Shown here: one piece after another, positions 41,519-50,304 of the stretch
How the letters are laid out: every line of letters begins with the position of its first letter
How positions within the stretch are numbered: the first letter of the stretch is position 1
From: Streptomyces sp. NBC_01446
Lineage (GTDB): Bacteria > Actinomycetota > Actinomycetes > Streptomycetales > Streptomycetaceae
NCBI RefSeq assembly: GCF_026340095.1
Contig: NZ_JAPEPO010000001.1
Location: forward strand, 4,791,001 to 4,855,000
Direction: 5' to 3'
Length of the DNA: 64,000 nt
The notes under the pieces: generated by a model
Databases searched by the model: none
Seen by the model: only the letters and a program-made list of their open reading frames with translations
Told to the model about the DNA's origin: nothing
Made by a program: the position numbers and the translations under genes

Positions 41519-42544
41519 TTGGCCGGCCGATACGCCCCCCGCCCCACGCGCACCACGGTGCGCGGCGGCGAGACCGTCGTGCCCAGGGCCGTCGTGCCCC
41601 GAGCCGTCGTGCCGCGCCCGGCGACCGAGGCGCACACCCGTCGCTGGCTACCGAGGGGCCCGTTCGACCTGGGCCTGACCCTGGGCCCGCTGCGCCGGGG
41701 GCCCGCCGACCCCGCCTTCCGCGTCACACCGGACGGCTCGGTCTGGCGGGCCACCCGCACCCCCGAAGGCCCCGGCACCCTGCGCGTGGCCCTGCGGGGC
41801 GGAGTCGCCGAGGCGGAGGCATGGGGCCCGGGCGCGACCTGGCTCCTTGCCCAACTCCCGGAACTTCTCGGCGATTCGGACGAGCCCGAGGCGTTCGAGC
41901 CGCGCCACAGGCTCCTCGCCCACGCCCACCACTACCGGCCGGGACTGCGCCTGCTGCGTACGGGTCTGGTCATGGAATCGCTGATTCCGTCGATCCTGGA
42001 ACAGAAGATCACGACGGATGAGGCGTACCGCGCCTGGCGCATCCTCCTCCGTACGTACGGCACCCCGGCGCCAGGCCCCACCGCCGGGCTCGGCCTCCAC
42101 GTCATGCCGGAGCCGCGCGCCTGGTCGCTCATCCCGTCCTGGGAGTGGCACCGCGCGGGCGTCGACAACAAGCGCGCCTCGACCATCCTGCGGGCCGTCA
42201 AGGTGGCCCGGCGCATGGAGGAGGCCGCGGCGATGACCCCGGCCGACGCCCGCGCCCGCCTCGAACTGATCCCCGGCATCGGCCCCTGGACCTCCGCCGA
42301 GACGGTCCAGCGCAGCAACGGCGCCGCCGACGCCGTGACGACCGGCGACGTCCACCTGCCCGGCATCGTCGGCTACGCCCTCGCCGGCAACCGCGACGCC
42401 GACGACGCGGAGATGCTGCGGCTCCTCGCCCCGTACGAGGAGCAGGGCCAGCGCCACCGCGCGGCCCGCCTCATCCTCCTCAGCGGCCGCACACCCCCGC
42501 GCAGACAGCCGAAGATGCGCCGTACGAACATCGCCGACTGGTAG
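41519..42544 (+). CDS. DNA-3-methyladenine glycosylase-type HhH-GPD protein
   Basis: A 341-residue base-excision repair protein of the AlkA/HhH-GPD superfamily. The helix-hairpin-helix is LIPGIGPWTSAETVQRS, followed by the catalytic aspartate in TTGDVHLPG. The earlier MESLIPSILEQKIT helix is also typical. The start is TTG 41519 with gagga six bases before it. The N-terminus has a three-copy VVPRA repeat. It would remove alkylated or otherwise damaged bases; the lesion range is unknown. It is convergent with fbiB. Confidence 0.88.
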   Translation: MAGRYAPRPTRTTVRGGETVVPRAVVPRAVVPRPATEAHTRRWLPRGPFDLGLTLGPLRRGPADPAFRVTPDGSVWRATRTPEGPGTLRVALRGGVAEAEAWGPGATWLLAQLPELLGDSDEPEAFEPRHRLLAHAHHYRPGLRLLRTGLVMESLIPSILEQKITTDEAYRAWRILLRTYGTPAPGPTAGLGLHVMPEPRAWSLIPSWEWHRAGVDNKRASTILRAVKVARRMEEAAAMTPADARARLELIPGIGPWTSAETVQRSNGAADAVTTGDVHLPGIVGYALAGNRDADDAEMLRLLAPYEEQGQRHRAARLILLSGRTPPRRQPKMRRTNIADW

Positions 42545-42552
42545 CCGCTCTC

Positions 42553-43851
42553 CTAACGCACGACCACGAAGTCACCGGCGTCACGCGCCGGGCGCTCGGC
42601 CGGGGCGGCGGCCGCGTGCCCCACGGCCACGGCGCCCATCGGGTCCCACTCCGGTGGAAGCCCGAGCACCTCGCGTACGACATCGCGGCAGAACATCGTC
42701 GACGACACCCACGCGGAGCCGAGCCGCTCACCGGCGAGCGCGACCAGGAAGTTCTGCACGCCCGCACCGGCCGCGACCACGAACATCTCCCGCTCGGCGG
42801 CGTCCCGCCGCGCGTGCCCGTACGTGTGCGAACCGTCCATCACCATGCACGGCACGACCAGATACGGCGCCTGGCGCAGCACGTCACCGCGGCGCACGCG
42901 CTTGGCGACGGACTCCTCGCTCTTGCCGTCGCGCCGCAGGTCCTCGACCCACGCGTCCCGCATCGCGTCGAGCAGCCGGACTCGCGATTCCTGCGACTCC
43001 AGGAGCACGAACCGCCAGGGCGTCGTGTGGTGCGGGGCGGGCGCGGTCACGGCGGCGGCGACCGCGCGCCGTACGGCTCCCGGGTCGACCGGTTCGTCCG
43101 TGAACGCCCGCACCGTACGCCGCTGCGTCACGGCCTCCCGTACGGCCTCGGACGTGCCGAGCCGGAACATGTCGTCACGCGCGACGCGCACCAGCTCGCG
43201 CGCGCCGGTGCCCTCGCCCACCACGTGCGCGAGCCCGCGCACGACGGCGACGGGCAGCCCGGCCGCCTTGCCCTTCACCAGGTCCCCGGCGGCGGCCAGC
43301 TCGTCCGCCGTGGCGACGACGGTGGCGCTGAGCGGATTGCCGTACGCGTCCGTGCCGCCGCGCAGGTCGTCGAGGACGTGCACGCCCGCGGCGCCGATGG
43401 CGACATCGGTCAGGCCGTTGCGCCAGGGGCGGCCGAAGGTGTCCGTGACGACGACCCCGACGTCCACGCCGAGCGCGTCCCGCAGCCCGTCACGGATCGC
43501 CGCGGCGGACGCGTCGGGGTCCTCCGGGAGCAGCAGCACGGTGCCCGCGGGCGTGTTCGACGCGTCGACGCCGGCCGCGGCCATGACCAGGCCCAGCTTG
43601 TTCTCGACGATGCGCAGGGGGCCGCGGCGCGCGACGACGCGCACGGTCTCGGCGTCTATGGCCGCCTCGCGGTCGGCGGCCTCGACGATCCGGCCCTCGG
43701 CCTTGCTGACGATCTTCGAGGTGACGAGCAGTACGTCCCCGTCGACGAGGCCGGGCTCGGCGCTGGCGATCAGCTTGGCGAGGTCGTCGCCCTCCCGGAC
43801 CTCGGGGATGCCGGGGAGCGCCCAGGCGCGGAAGGAGGGAGCGTCACTCAC
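42553..43851 (-). CDS. fbiB: Coenzyme F420:L-glutamate ligase, two-domain FbiB
   Basis: A 432-residue bifunctional protein. Residues 1-245 are a CofE-type gamma-glutamyl ligase (LLVTSKIVSKAEGR, VVTDTFGRPWRNG, NPLSATVVATADELAAA). Residues 250-432 form an FMN-binding nitroreductase-like domain (RRTVRAFTDEPVDP, AGAGVQNFLVALAGERLGSAW) that in mycobacteria completes dehydro-F420-0 and lengthens the glutamate tail. The GTG start overlaps the fbiA stop, so the pair is coupled. Being two-domain, it is of the actinobacterial type and not archaeal CofE. Confidence 0.96.
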   Translation of the reverse strand: MSDAPSFRAWALPGIPEVREGDDLAKLIASAEPGLVDGDVLLVTSKIVSKAEGRIVEAADREAAIDAETVRVVARRGPLRIVENKLGLVMAAAGVDASNTPAGTVLLLPEDPDASAAAIRDGLRDALGVDVGVVVTDTFGRPWRNGLTDVAIGAAGVHVLDDLRGGTDAYGNPLSATVVATADELAAAGDLVKGKAAGLPVAVVRGLAHVVGEGTGARELVRVARDDMFRLGTSEAVREAVTQRRTVRAFTDEPVDPGAVRRAVAAAVTAPAPHHTTPWRFVLLESQESRVRLLDAMRDAWVEDLRRDGKSEESVAKRVRRGDVLRQAPYLVVPCMVMDGSHTYGHARRDAAEREMFVVAAGAGVQNFLVALAGERLGSAWVSSTMFCRDVVREVLGLPPEWDPMGAVAVGHAAAAPAERPARDAGDFVVVR

Positions 43852-44807
43852 GCGCGGACCTCCTCCGCGAGCGTGAGCGCCTCACGCGCCATCTGCGTCG
43901 TCGCGTCCAGGTCGGACATCATCAGCGGCACCGCGCGGCAGCGGATGCCCGCCGCCTCGACGCGCTCCACGGTGCCCGCGTCCACCGTGTCGACGAGCCA
44001 CCCGTCGAGCAGCCCCGACCCGTAGTGCTCGGCGACCGCGGCGGCCGTCGAGTCGACGCCCACGGCGGCGAGGACCTTGTCGGCCATGCCGCGCACGGGC
44101 GCGTCCCCGACGATGGGCGAAAGCCCGACGACGGGCACACCGGCTTCGGCGATGGCCTCGCGGATGCCGGGCACGGCGAGGATGGTCCCGACGCTGACGA
44201 CGGGGTTGGACGGCGGGAAGAGGATGACGTCCGCTTCGGCGATGGCCTCCAGGACACCCGGCGCGGGCTTGGCCTGCTCGGCGCCGACGGGCACTACCGC
44301 GTGCGCGTCCACGGAGGCCCGCAGCTTCACCCAGTACTCCTGGAAGTGCACGGCCCGGCGCTCCCCGTCGAGGGTCACCGCGACATGGGTCTCGATGCGG
44401 TCGTCGGACATCGGGATGAGTCGCACACCGGGCTTCCAGCGCTCGCACAGCGCCTCGGTGACCGCGCTGAGCGGATAGCCGGCGTCCAGCATCTGCGTAC
44501 GGACGATGTGGGTCGCGAAGTCCCGGTCGCCGAGACCGAACCACTCGGGCCCCACCCCGTACGCGGCGAGCTCCTCCTTGACCAGATACGTCTCGTCCGT
44601 ACGTCCCCAGCCCTGTTCCTCGTTGATGCCGCCGCCGAGCGTGTACATCACCGTGTCGAGGTCGGGACAGACCTTCAGGCCGAAGAGATGGATGTCGTCC
44701 CCGGTGTTGCCGATGACCGTGATGACCGCGTCGTCCGGTGCCGCCTGCTTGAGACCGCGAAGGAACCGGGCACCACCGATGCCGCCTGCCAGAACCACAA
44801 TGCGCAT
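43848..44807 (-). CDS. fbiA: 2-phospho-L-lactate / phosphoenolpyruvate transferase
   Basis: A 319-residue CofD-family enzyme that joins the phospho-acid part to 7,8-didemethyl-8-hydroxy-5-deazariboflavin (Fo) to make (dehydro)F420-0. Signatures are VVLAGGIGGARFLRGL, VIGNTGDDIHLFGLKVCPDLDT and FPPSNPVVSVGTIL. It is the first gene of the fbiA-fbiB pair. Cofactor F420 serves many Streptomyces reductases in secondary metabolism. fbiC and fbiD are not in the window. Confidence 0.97.
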   Translation of the reverse strand: MRIVVLAGGIGGARFLRGLKQAAPDDAVITVIGNTGDDIHLFGLKVCPDLDTVMYTLGGGINEEQGWGRTDETYLVKEELAAYGVGPEWFGLGDRDFATHIVRTQMLDAGYPLSAVTEALCERWKPGVRLIPMSDDRIETHVAVTLDGERRAVHFQEYWVKLRASVDAHAVVPVGAEQAKPAPGVLEAIAEADVILFPPSNPVVSVGTILAVPGIREAIAEAGVPVVGLSPIVGDAPVRGMADKVLAAVGVDSTAAAVAEHYGSGLLDGWLVDTVDAGTVERVEAAGIRCRAVPLMMSDLDATTQMAREALTLAEEVRA

Positions 44808-44840
44808 GTGCCCAGCATCGCAGGCGGGTACGACAGTTCG

Positions 44841-45344
44841 TCAGGCGGTCACGGCATCTCGCGTGGCGTCGCTGACGCAGCGGGGGGCGTGCATGGGCAT
44901 CTCGGTGAGGCCGGGGTAGTACACGTGGAGGCTGACGGCGGGTTCCAGCACGTCGTTGACGACCTCGTGGACGTAGCCGGGGGCGAAGACGCGCTGTGCG
45001 CCGGGCGCCAGGGTGCGGGAGCCGCGCTCCGTACGCTCCGTCAACTCGCCCTGGAGGACGGTCAGTATCCCGGAGGAGCGGCCGTGGTCGTGCAGTCCGC
45101 TGCCCTGTCCGGGCACCCAGGACAGGAGCCAGACCTCGTATCCGGGACCTGTCTGCAGGCGGTGGTACCAGCGGCTGGTGGCGTCGTACTCGACGAGGTG
45201 TTCCCACCGGCCACGGTCGGCGGCGATGGCGCGGGCCAGGCCGGCGAACTCGGCGACGGTGGCCGGGTGCTCGCGCGCGGGCTGGAGCAGGTGGGGTACT
45301 TCGAGGATGTCGCCGGCGATCTGGAGGTCGCTGTTGCTGTTCAT
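44841..45344 (-). CDS. Cysteine dioxygenase type I
   Basis: A 167-residue cupin that oxidises L-cysteine to cysteine sulfinate. The three iron-binding histidines are H85 and H87 in GLHDHG and H126 in YVHEVVN. YEVWLLSWVPGQGSG before the first motif is also typical. It faces away from whiB across a long intergenic region and stops 33 bases before the fbiA start. The role may be cysteine detoxification. Confidence 0.9.
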   Translation of the reverse strand: MNSNSDLQIAGDILEVPHLLQPAREHPATVAEFAGLARAIAADRGRWEHLVEYDATSRWYHRLQTGPGYEVWLLSWVPGQGSGLHDHGRSSGILTVLQGELTERTERGSRTLAPGAQRVFAPGYVHEVVNDVLEPAVSLHVYYPGLTEMPMHAPRCVSDATRDAVTA

Positions 45345-46039
45345 GGGTGTGGGGGTTCCTCGGCGGAGTGCGGTGTGCTGGGGGGTGTCGCTTGACGGCG
45401 CCCGGCACAGACGAACTGCCGGGGGAGTGGAGCGAGGGGATTCAGCCGGAGCGCGGTGGGCTCAACAGCTGGGACAGCAACAGCGACAGCGCGCGTGGGC
45501 AGCACCGAGGGACCCGGGTCGGGTCACGGAAAGCGCCAAGTTCGCGAGCATGCCCACCAGGACACCGGTTCATTCCACCTCTGTCAACCAGGTGTCCGGA
45601 TTGTGGGATATGTTTCACCTCATCCGGTTGCCCTGTCAGGCGAAAGGTTTGTTCAGCTTCCGGCCGGGACACATGGCGCATCAACCGGGTGTGCAAACGC
45701 CGTCGCGTTCCCGTGATCCGAATGTGATCCGGAACGCTCCGGCGCCGCTCCCGGAACGGGATCAACGCCCGAGGCGTCCTTCCTTGCTGAGGCCCGCGTG
45801 AGGTCTGCCGGAGCTCTTGGGGGAGCGACGGCCGGGATGGGCCTCTGGCAAGTGTCAAGGTTTAGGCCGATTTGAACACTTTCCGCATACCCTTGGTTCC
45901 GCAGAGTGAATAAGGGACCCAATAGCAGATCTCGGCTTGACTGGCCCGGATCGGCACACTTGTAATTTCACTCGTGTCGTTCAGCCGAAATCGGTAACGG
46001 CAGCATCACGGGGACGCACAGACGGACGAGGGGCGCACT
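45345..46039. other. Long regulatory region upstream of whiB
   Basis: No convincing gene lies in these 695 bases. The final 190 bases are relatively AT rich. In S. coelicolor whiB has more than one promoter, one switched on during aerial growth by developmental regulators; the length here fits that. I cannot assign individual regulator sites. Short dyads occur near 45510-45530. Confidence 0.6.
45937..45966 (+). promoter_or_regulatory. Candidate whiB promoter
   Basis: TTGACT (45937-45942), an 18-base spacer and TGTAAT (45961-45966) match the vegetative consensus at nearly every position. The predicted transcript would carry a leader of about 67 bases before whiB. Confidence 0.6.
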
Positions 46040-46303
46040 ATGACCGAGTCGTTTCAGCAACTGCTGGTCGAGGACGCGGAAGAGGAACTCGGCTGGCAGG
46101 AGCGCGCGCTGTGCGCCCAGACCGACCCCGAGTCCTTCTTCCCGGAGAAGGGCGGCTCCACCCGGGAGGCCAAGAAGGTCTGCCTCGCCTGCGAGGTCAG
46201 GTCCGAGTGCCTCGAGTACGCGCTCGCCAACGACGAGCGGTTCGGCATCTGGGGCGGCCTCTCCGAGCGGGAGCGGCGCCGCCTGAAGAAGGCCGCGGTC
46301 TGA
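46040..46303 (+). CDS. whiB: WhiB, iron-sulfur sporulation regulator
   Basis: An 87-residue Wbl protein that is near-identical in my memory to S. coelicolor WhiB. Cys25, Cys48, Cys51 and Cys57 (C-x22-C-x2-C-x5-C) bind a 4Fe-4S cluster. The turn FGIWGGLS (68-75) and the basic C-terminus RERRRLKKAAV are diagnostic. WhiB works with WhiA to start sporulation septation and stop aerial hyphal growth. Upstream is a long promoter region; downstream a hairpin at 46449-46486 separates it from the glycosyltransferase. Confidence 0.98.
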   Translation: MTESFQQLLVEDAEEELGWQERALCAQTDPESFFPEKGGSTREAKKVCLACEVRSECLEYALANDERFGIWGGLSERERRRLKKAAV

Positions 46304-46380
46304 GGCGACAAAGACTGCAGAACGCCGCAAGACCGCACGAAGCCCCGCACCGAGGCCCGCTGCCGGGACCAGAGCCGGGG

Positions 46381-46417
46381 CCGCACCGAGGACCGCACCG
46401 AGGACCGCAACAAGGAC
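46381..46417 (+). repeat. Short 12-bp direct repeat downstream of whiB
   Basis: The unit ccgcaccgagga occurs twice in tandem and again in part (ccgcaacaagga). Related GCACCGAGG and GGACC words are scattered from 46335 on. No coding frame is apparent. Confidence 0.6.
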
Positions 46418-46448
46418 GCCGTCCGAAGACTCTTTTCCGCGTAGCGAT

Positions 46449-46486
46449 CGGCCCGTCGCCCTGGGTTGTCCACAGGGGGCGGGCCG
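46449..46486 (+). terminator. Hairpin downstream of whiB
   Basis: The arms cggcccg...ccctgg and its near complement (46449-46486) form a long GC-rich stem with a few mismatches, about 150 bases after the whiB stop. It is a probable terminator. Confidence 0.5.
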
Positions 46487-46590
46487 CCGTTGTTGTCAGC
46501 CGTTAGTGTGGGGCCCCGTCCGAGACGACCCAGCGCCCCCGCGGGGCACAGGCGTCCACCGCAGTCCAACGAACCGGGGCCCGTACCTCG

Positions 46591-49500
46591 ATGTCCGTGC
46601 ACAGCCATTCGGCAGGCCAATTCGACACTGCCGCAGCCGCGTTCAACCCGGGGCACGCCGCAGGGCCAGACCCGGCCAGGCCACCCGAGTTCCCCAGACA
46701 TGTCGTCACCGCCGTGCTCGTCTCCCACGACGGAGCACGCTGGCTGCCCGACGTCCTGTCAGGACTGCTCGGCCAGGAGCGCCCCGTACAGAGCGCCGTA
46801 GCGGCCGACACCGGCAGCGCGGACGCCTCCGCCACGCTGATCGCCGACGCGATCGGCGACGAGCGCGTTCTCCACCTGGCCCGCCGTACCGGCTTCGGCC
46901 AGGCCGTCGACGAAGCGGCGCGCACCGCGGGAGTGCTGACCCCGGAGGAGCTGCCGTACCTCAAGCGCCCCAGTGGCTGGGACCCCGTCAGCCGGAGCTG
47001 GCGCGACGACGCCTATGACCTGCCGGAGCTGCCGCACGGCGAGCCCGAGCAGTGGCTGTGGCTCCTGCACGACGACTGCGCGCCCGAGCCCGACGCGCTC
47101 GCCGAACTCCTGCGTGTCGTCGAGAACGAGCGCGAGATCGGCAACGAGGTCGCCGTCGTCGGACCCAAGCTGCTCGGCTGGTACGACCGCAGGCAGCTCC
47201 TCGAGGTCGGCGTCTCCATCGCCAACTCGGGGCGCCGCTGGACCGGCCTCGACCGCCGCGAGCAGGACCAGGGGCAGCACGACCACGTGCGGCCCGTCCT
47301 GTCCGTGTCCACCGCCGGCATGCTGATCCGGCGCGATGTCTTCGAACAGCTCGGCGGGTTCGACCGCAGGCTGCCCCTGATGCGCGACGACGTCGACCTG
47401 TGCTGGCGCGCCCAGGCCGCCGGGCACCGCGTCGTCATCGCCCCCGACGCCGTCGTCCGGCACGCGGAGGCCTCCTCGCGTGAGCGCCGCACCGTCGACT
47501 GCGTCGGCCGCACGGCGACGTCCCCGCACAAGGTCGACAAGGCCGGCGCCGTCTACACCCTGCTCGTCAACGCCCCTACGGCCGTGCTGCCCTGGGTGCT
47601 CCTGCGCCTCGTCATCGGCACGCTCGCGCGTACGCTCGCGTACCTCGTCGGCAAGGTTCCCGGCCAGGCGCTCGACGAGATCACCGGACTCCTCGGCACC
47701 CTGCTGCGGCCCGAGCGGATCCTCGCGGCCCGCCGCAGGCGCGGCAAGGGAGTGGTCGACGCCAAGGAGCTGCGGCCGCTCTTCCCGCCGCCGGGCGCCA
47801 CGGTCCGGCTCACCGTCGAGCAGGTCGCGGGCAGCGTCTTCGGCGCGTCCGACCCCGAGATCAACGCCGCGGGACGGCACGGCAGCGCCGTCGAGTCCGG
47901 CCCCGGCGGGGACGACGCGGACTTCCTGGAGATAGAGCAGTTCGCCCGTCTCAAGCGCATCGCCCGCAAGCCGGGACCGATGCTCTTCGTGGTGCTGCTG
48001 TTCGTGTCGCTCATCGCCTGCCGCGCGCTGCTCGGCGGCGGGGCGCTCGCGGGCGGCGCGCTGCTGCCCGCTCCGGGTGACGCGTCCGCCCTGTGGTCGC
48101 GCTATCTCGACGGCTGGCACGCGGCCGGCACGGGCGGCACCCAGCCCGCGCCGCCGTACCTGGCGCTCGTCGCCGCGTTCTCCACGCTCCTGTTCGGCTC
48201 GACCGGACTCGCCGTCACCGTGCTCCTCGTCTGCTCGGTGCCGCTCGCCGGCTTCACCGCCTACTTCGCCTCGCGGCCCCTGGTCACCTCGCGCCTGCTG
48301 CGCGCGTGGGCCTCGGTCGCGTACGCCTTCCTGCCCGCCGCCACCGGCGCGCTCGCCGGCGGGCGGATCGGCACCGCGGTCCTTGCGATCCTGCTGCCGC
48401 TCATCGCGCGCGCGGGGTTGTCCGGCAGCGGCTTGATGAACCACGCGGGGGCGCGCGGCAGCTGGCGCGCCACCTGGGCGTACGCCCTCCTGCTGACCCT
48501 CACGACGGCCTTCACGCCCATCGTGTGGCCGATCGCGCTCGTCCTCGGCATCGCGCTCCTCGCGGTCCGCCGCGGCGACATCACCGCGTACGGGCTCCGC
48601 TTCCTGGCCGCGCTCGGCACCCCGCTCCTGATCCTCGCGCCCTGGTCGCTGACGCTGCTTCCGTTCGGCTTCTTCAAGGAGGCGGGCCTTCCGTACGGGA
48701 AGGGGTCGGCGTCCGCGCTCGGCCTGCTCGGCGCCTCGCCCGGCGGCTCCGGCACCCTCGGCGGACTGCTGCTCATCGGCATCGTCCTCGCCGGGCTCGC
48801 CGCGCTCCTGCGCACCGAGCGCCGCCCCGCCGTCCTCACCGCCTGGGCGATCGCCCTGGTGGCCCTGGTCTTCGCGGCCCTGTCGAACAGTTCGGCCTGG
48901 GCCGGGCCCGCGACCCTCGTCTACGGCATCGCCCTCCTCGCCGCCGCCGTGCTCGGCGCCGACGGGGCACGCTCGCGAGTGGCCGAGCAGAGTTTCGGCT
49001 GGCGGCAGCCGGTGGCGGCCCTCATCGCGTTCGCCGCGGTGGCCGGACCGCTCCTCGCCGCGGCGGGCTGGATGATCCGCGGGGCCGACGGCCCCCTGGA
49101 GCGCCGCGACCCCACCCAGGTGCCCGCGTTCGTCGCCGAGGAGAGCGACACCCAGGACCAGGCCCGCACCCTCGTCATGGACAGCGACTCGGCCGCCAGG
49201 GTGTCGTACACCCTGGTGCGCGGCGCCGGCGCCCGCCTCGGTGACGCCGAACTGACCGAGGCGGGCGGCAGCAACAAGAAGCTCGACAAGGTCGTCGCCA
49301 ACCTCGTCGCCGGCTCCGGCGCCGACCAGGCCGACCAGCTCGGCGGCTTCGCCGTGCGCTACGTCCTCGTGCGGGCGGGCGCGCCCCGGCAGATGAGCCG
49401 CGTCCTCGACTCCACGCCCGGCCTGTCCCGGCTCAGCCAGCAGGACGGCACCGCCCTGTGGCGCGTGGACCGGCAGGTCTCCCGCGCCGCGATCGTGTCC

Positions 49501-50304
49501 GGCTCCGACGAGCCGCAGCCCGTCGCCGCGGGCCCCGTCGAGCTGCACACGAAGATCCCCGAGGGCAAGGCCGGCCGCGTCCTGCGCATCGCCGACACGG
49601 CCGACGAGGGCTGGACGGCGACGCTGGACGGCGCGCCCCTGACCAAGACGACCGTCGACGGCTGGGCACAGGGCTTCGAACTGCCCGCCACGGGCGGCCG
49701 CCTGGACGTCACGTTCGACGCGCCGATCTCGCACGCGGCCTGGCTGTGGGCGCAGGGCGTGCTCGCTCTCGTCCTCGTGGTGCTCGCGCTGCCGGGCCGG
49801 CGCAGGGACGTGGACGACGACCTCCCCGAGGAGCCCGTCGTGCCCGCGCAGGCCGTCGAGGGCGAGGGCCGCAGGGCCCGCCGCCTGCGCGCCCAGGCGG
49901 AGGCCGAGCAGGCCGCGGCCGAGGGCACGGACGACGCGGTACCGCCGCCGCCTTCGGAGGAGGAGCTCGCCGCGGCCGGTGTGCCGCACCAGCAGTCGTA
50001 CGGCGAGTGGGACACCCCCACGTACGCGGCCGCCGACTACGGCCAGTACCCCGCGGGCGATCAGCAGCAGTACCAGGGCGGCGCCTACCAGGGCACGTAC
50101 GACCCGACCCAGCAGGCGGATCCCTATCAGGCGGACCCCTACCAGGCCGGCCAGTACGACCCGTACGCCTACGGGGACACGTACAACGCCCAGCAGCAGC
50201 AGTACGGGCAGCAGGCCTACGACGCCCCGTACGAGCAGCCGCAGCCGCCCGAGCAGCCGCCGCACGGCACCGACAGTGAGCGCCCCGACGGGAGCCAGCA
50301 GTGA
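46591..50304 (+). CDS. Very large membrane glycosyltransferase (GT2 domain plus multi-span region)
   Basis: A 1237-residue protein. Residues about 38-310 are a GT2 domain: VTAVLVSHDGARWLPDVL, an acceptor metal motif LLHDDCAPEPDAL and LPLMRDDVDLCWRAQAAGH. About 14 hydrophobic helices follow between 470 and 860. An extracellular domain of about 200 residues (EESDTQDQARTLVMDSDSAA to TFDAPISHAAW), another helix, then a 140-residue Tyr/Gln/Pro-rich cytoplasmic tail complete it. The start ATG 46591 is not well supported by a ribosome site. It is coupled to the DUF5719 gene (GTGA). It probably builds or exports a wall or lipid-linked polysaccharide; the exact product is unknown. Confidence 0.88.
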   Translation: MSVHSHSAGQFDTAAAAFNPGHAAGPDPARPPEFPRHVVTAVLVSHDGARWLPDVLSGLLGQERPVQSAVAADTGSADASATLIADAIGDERVLHLARRTGFGQAVDEAARTAGVLTPEELPYLKRPSGWDPVSRSWRDDAYDLPELPHGEPEQWLWLLHDDCAPEPDALAELLRVVENEREIGNEVAVVGPKLLGWYDRRQLLEVGVSIANSGRRWTGLDRREQDQGQHDHVRPVLSVSTAGMLIRRDVFEQLGGFDRRLPLMRDDVDLCWRAQAAGHRVVIAPDAVVRHAEASSRERRTVDCVGRTATSPHKVDKAGAVYTLLVNAPTAVLPWVLLRLVIGTLARTLAYLVGKVPGQALDEITGLLGTLLRPERILAARRRRGKGVVDAKELRPLFPPPGATVRLTVEQVAGSVFGASDPEINAAGRHGSAVESGPGGDDADFLEIEQFARLKRIARKPGPMLFVVLLFVSLIACRALLGGGALAGGALLPAPGDASALWSRYLDGWHAAGTGGTQPAPPYLALVAAFSTLLFGSTGLAVTVLLVCSVPLAGFTAYFASRPLVTSRLLRAWASVAYAFLPAATGALAGGRIGTAVLAILLPLIARAGLSGSGLMNHAGARGSWRATWAYALLLTLTTAFTPIVWPIALVLGIALLAVRRGDITAYGLRFLAALGTPLLILAPWSLTLLPFGFFKEAGLPYGKGSASALGLLGASPGGSGTLGGLLLIGIVLAGLAALLRTERRPAVLTAWAIALVALVFAALSNSSAWAGPATLVYGIALLAAAVLGADGARSRVAEQSFGWRQPVAALIAFAAVAGPLLAAAGWMIRGADGPLERRDPTQVPAFVAEESDTQDQARTLVMDSDSAARVSYTLVRGAGARLGDAELTEAGGSNKKLDKVVANLVAGSGADQADQLGGFAVRYVLVRAGAPRQMSRVLDSTPGLSRLSQQDGTALWRVDRQVSRAAIVSGSDEPQPVAAGPVELHTKIPEGKAGRVLRIADTADEGWTATLDGAPLTKTTVDGWAQGFELPATGGRLDVTFDAPISHAAWLWAQGVLALVLVVLALPGRRRDVDDDLPEEPVVPAQAVEGEGRRARRLRAQAEAEQAAAEGTDDAVPPPPSEEELAAAGVPHQQSYGEWDTPTYAAADYGQYPAGDQQQYQGGAYQGTYDPTQQADPYQADPYQAGQYDPYAYGDTYNAQQQQYGQQAYDAPYEQPQPPEQPPHGTDSERPDGSQQ

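Noticed and set aside
45442..45858. Minus-strand open frame of 138 codons upstream of whiB
   Set aside because: The composition is not protein-like, there is no ribosome site and no recognisable motif. The region is better explained as promoter.
44841..46303. Recently transferred island around whiB
   Set aside because: Apart from an AT-richer promoter stretch, base composition and codon use match the surroundings, and gene order is that of the Streptomyces core.
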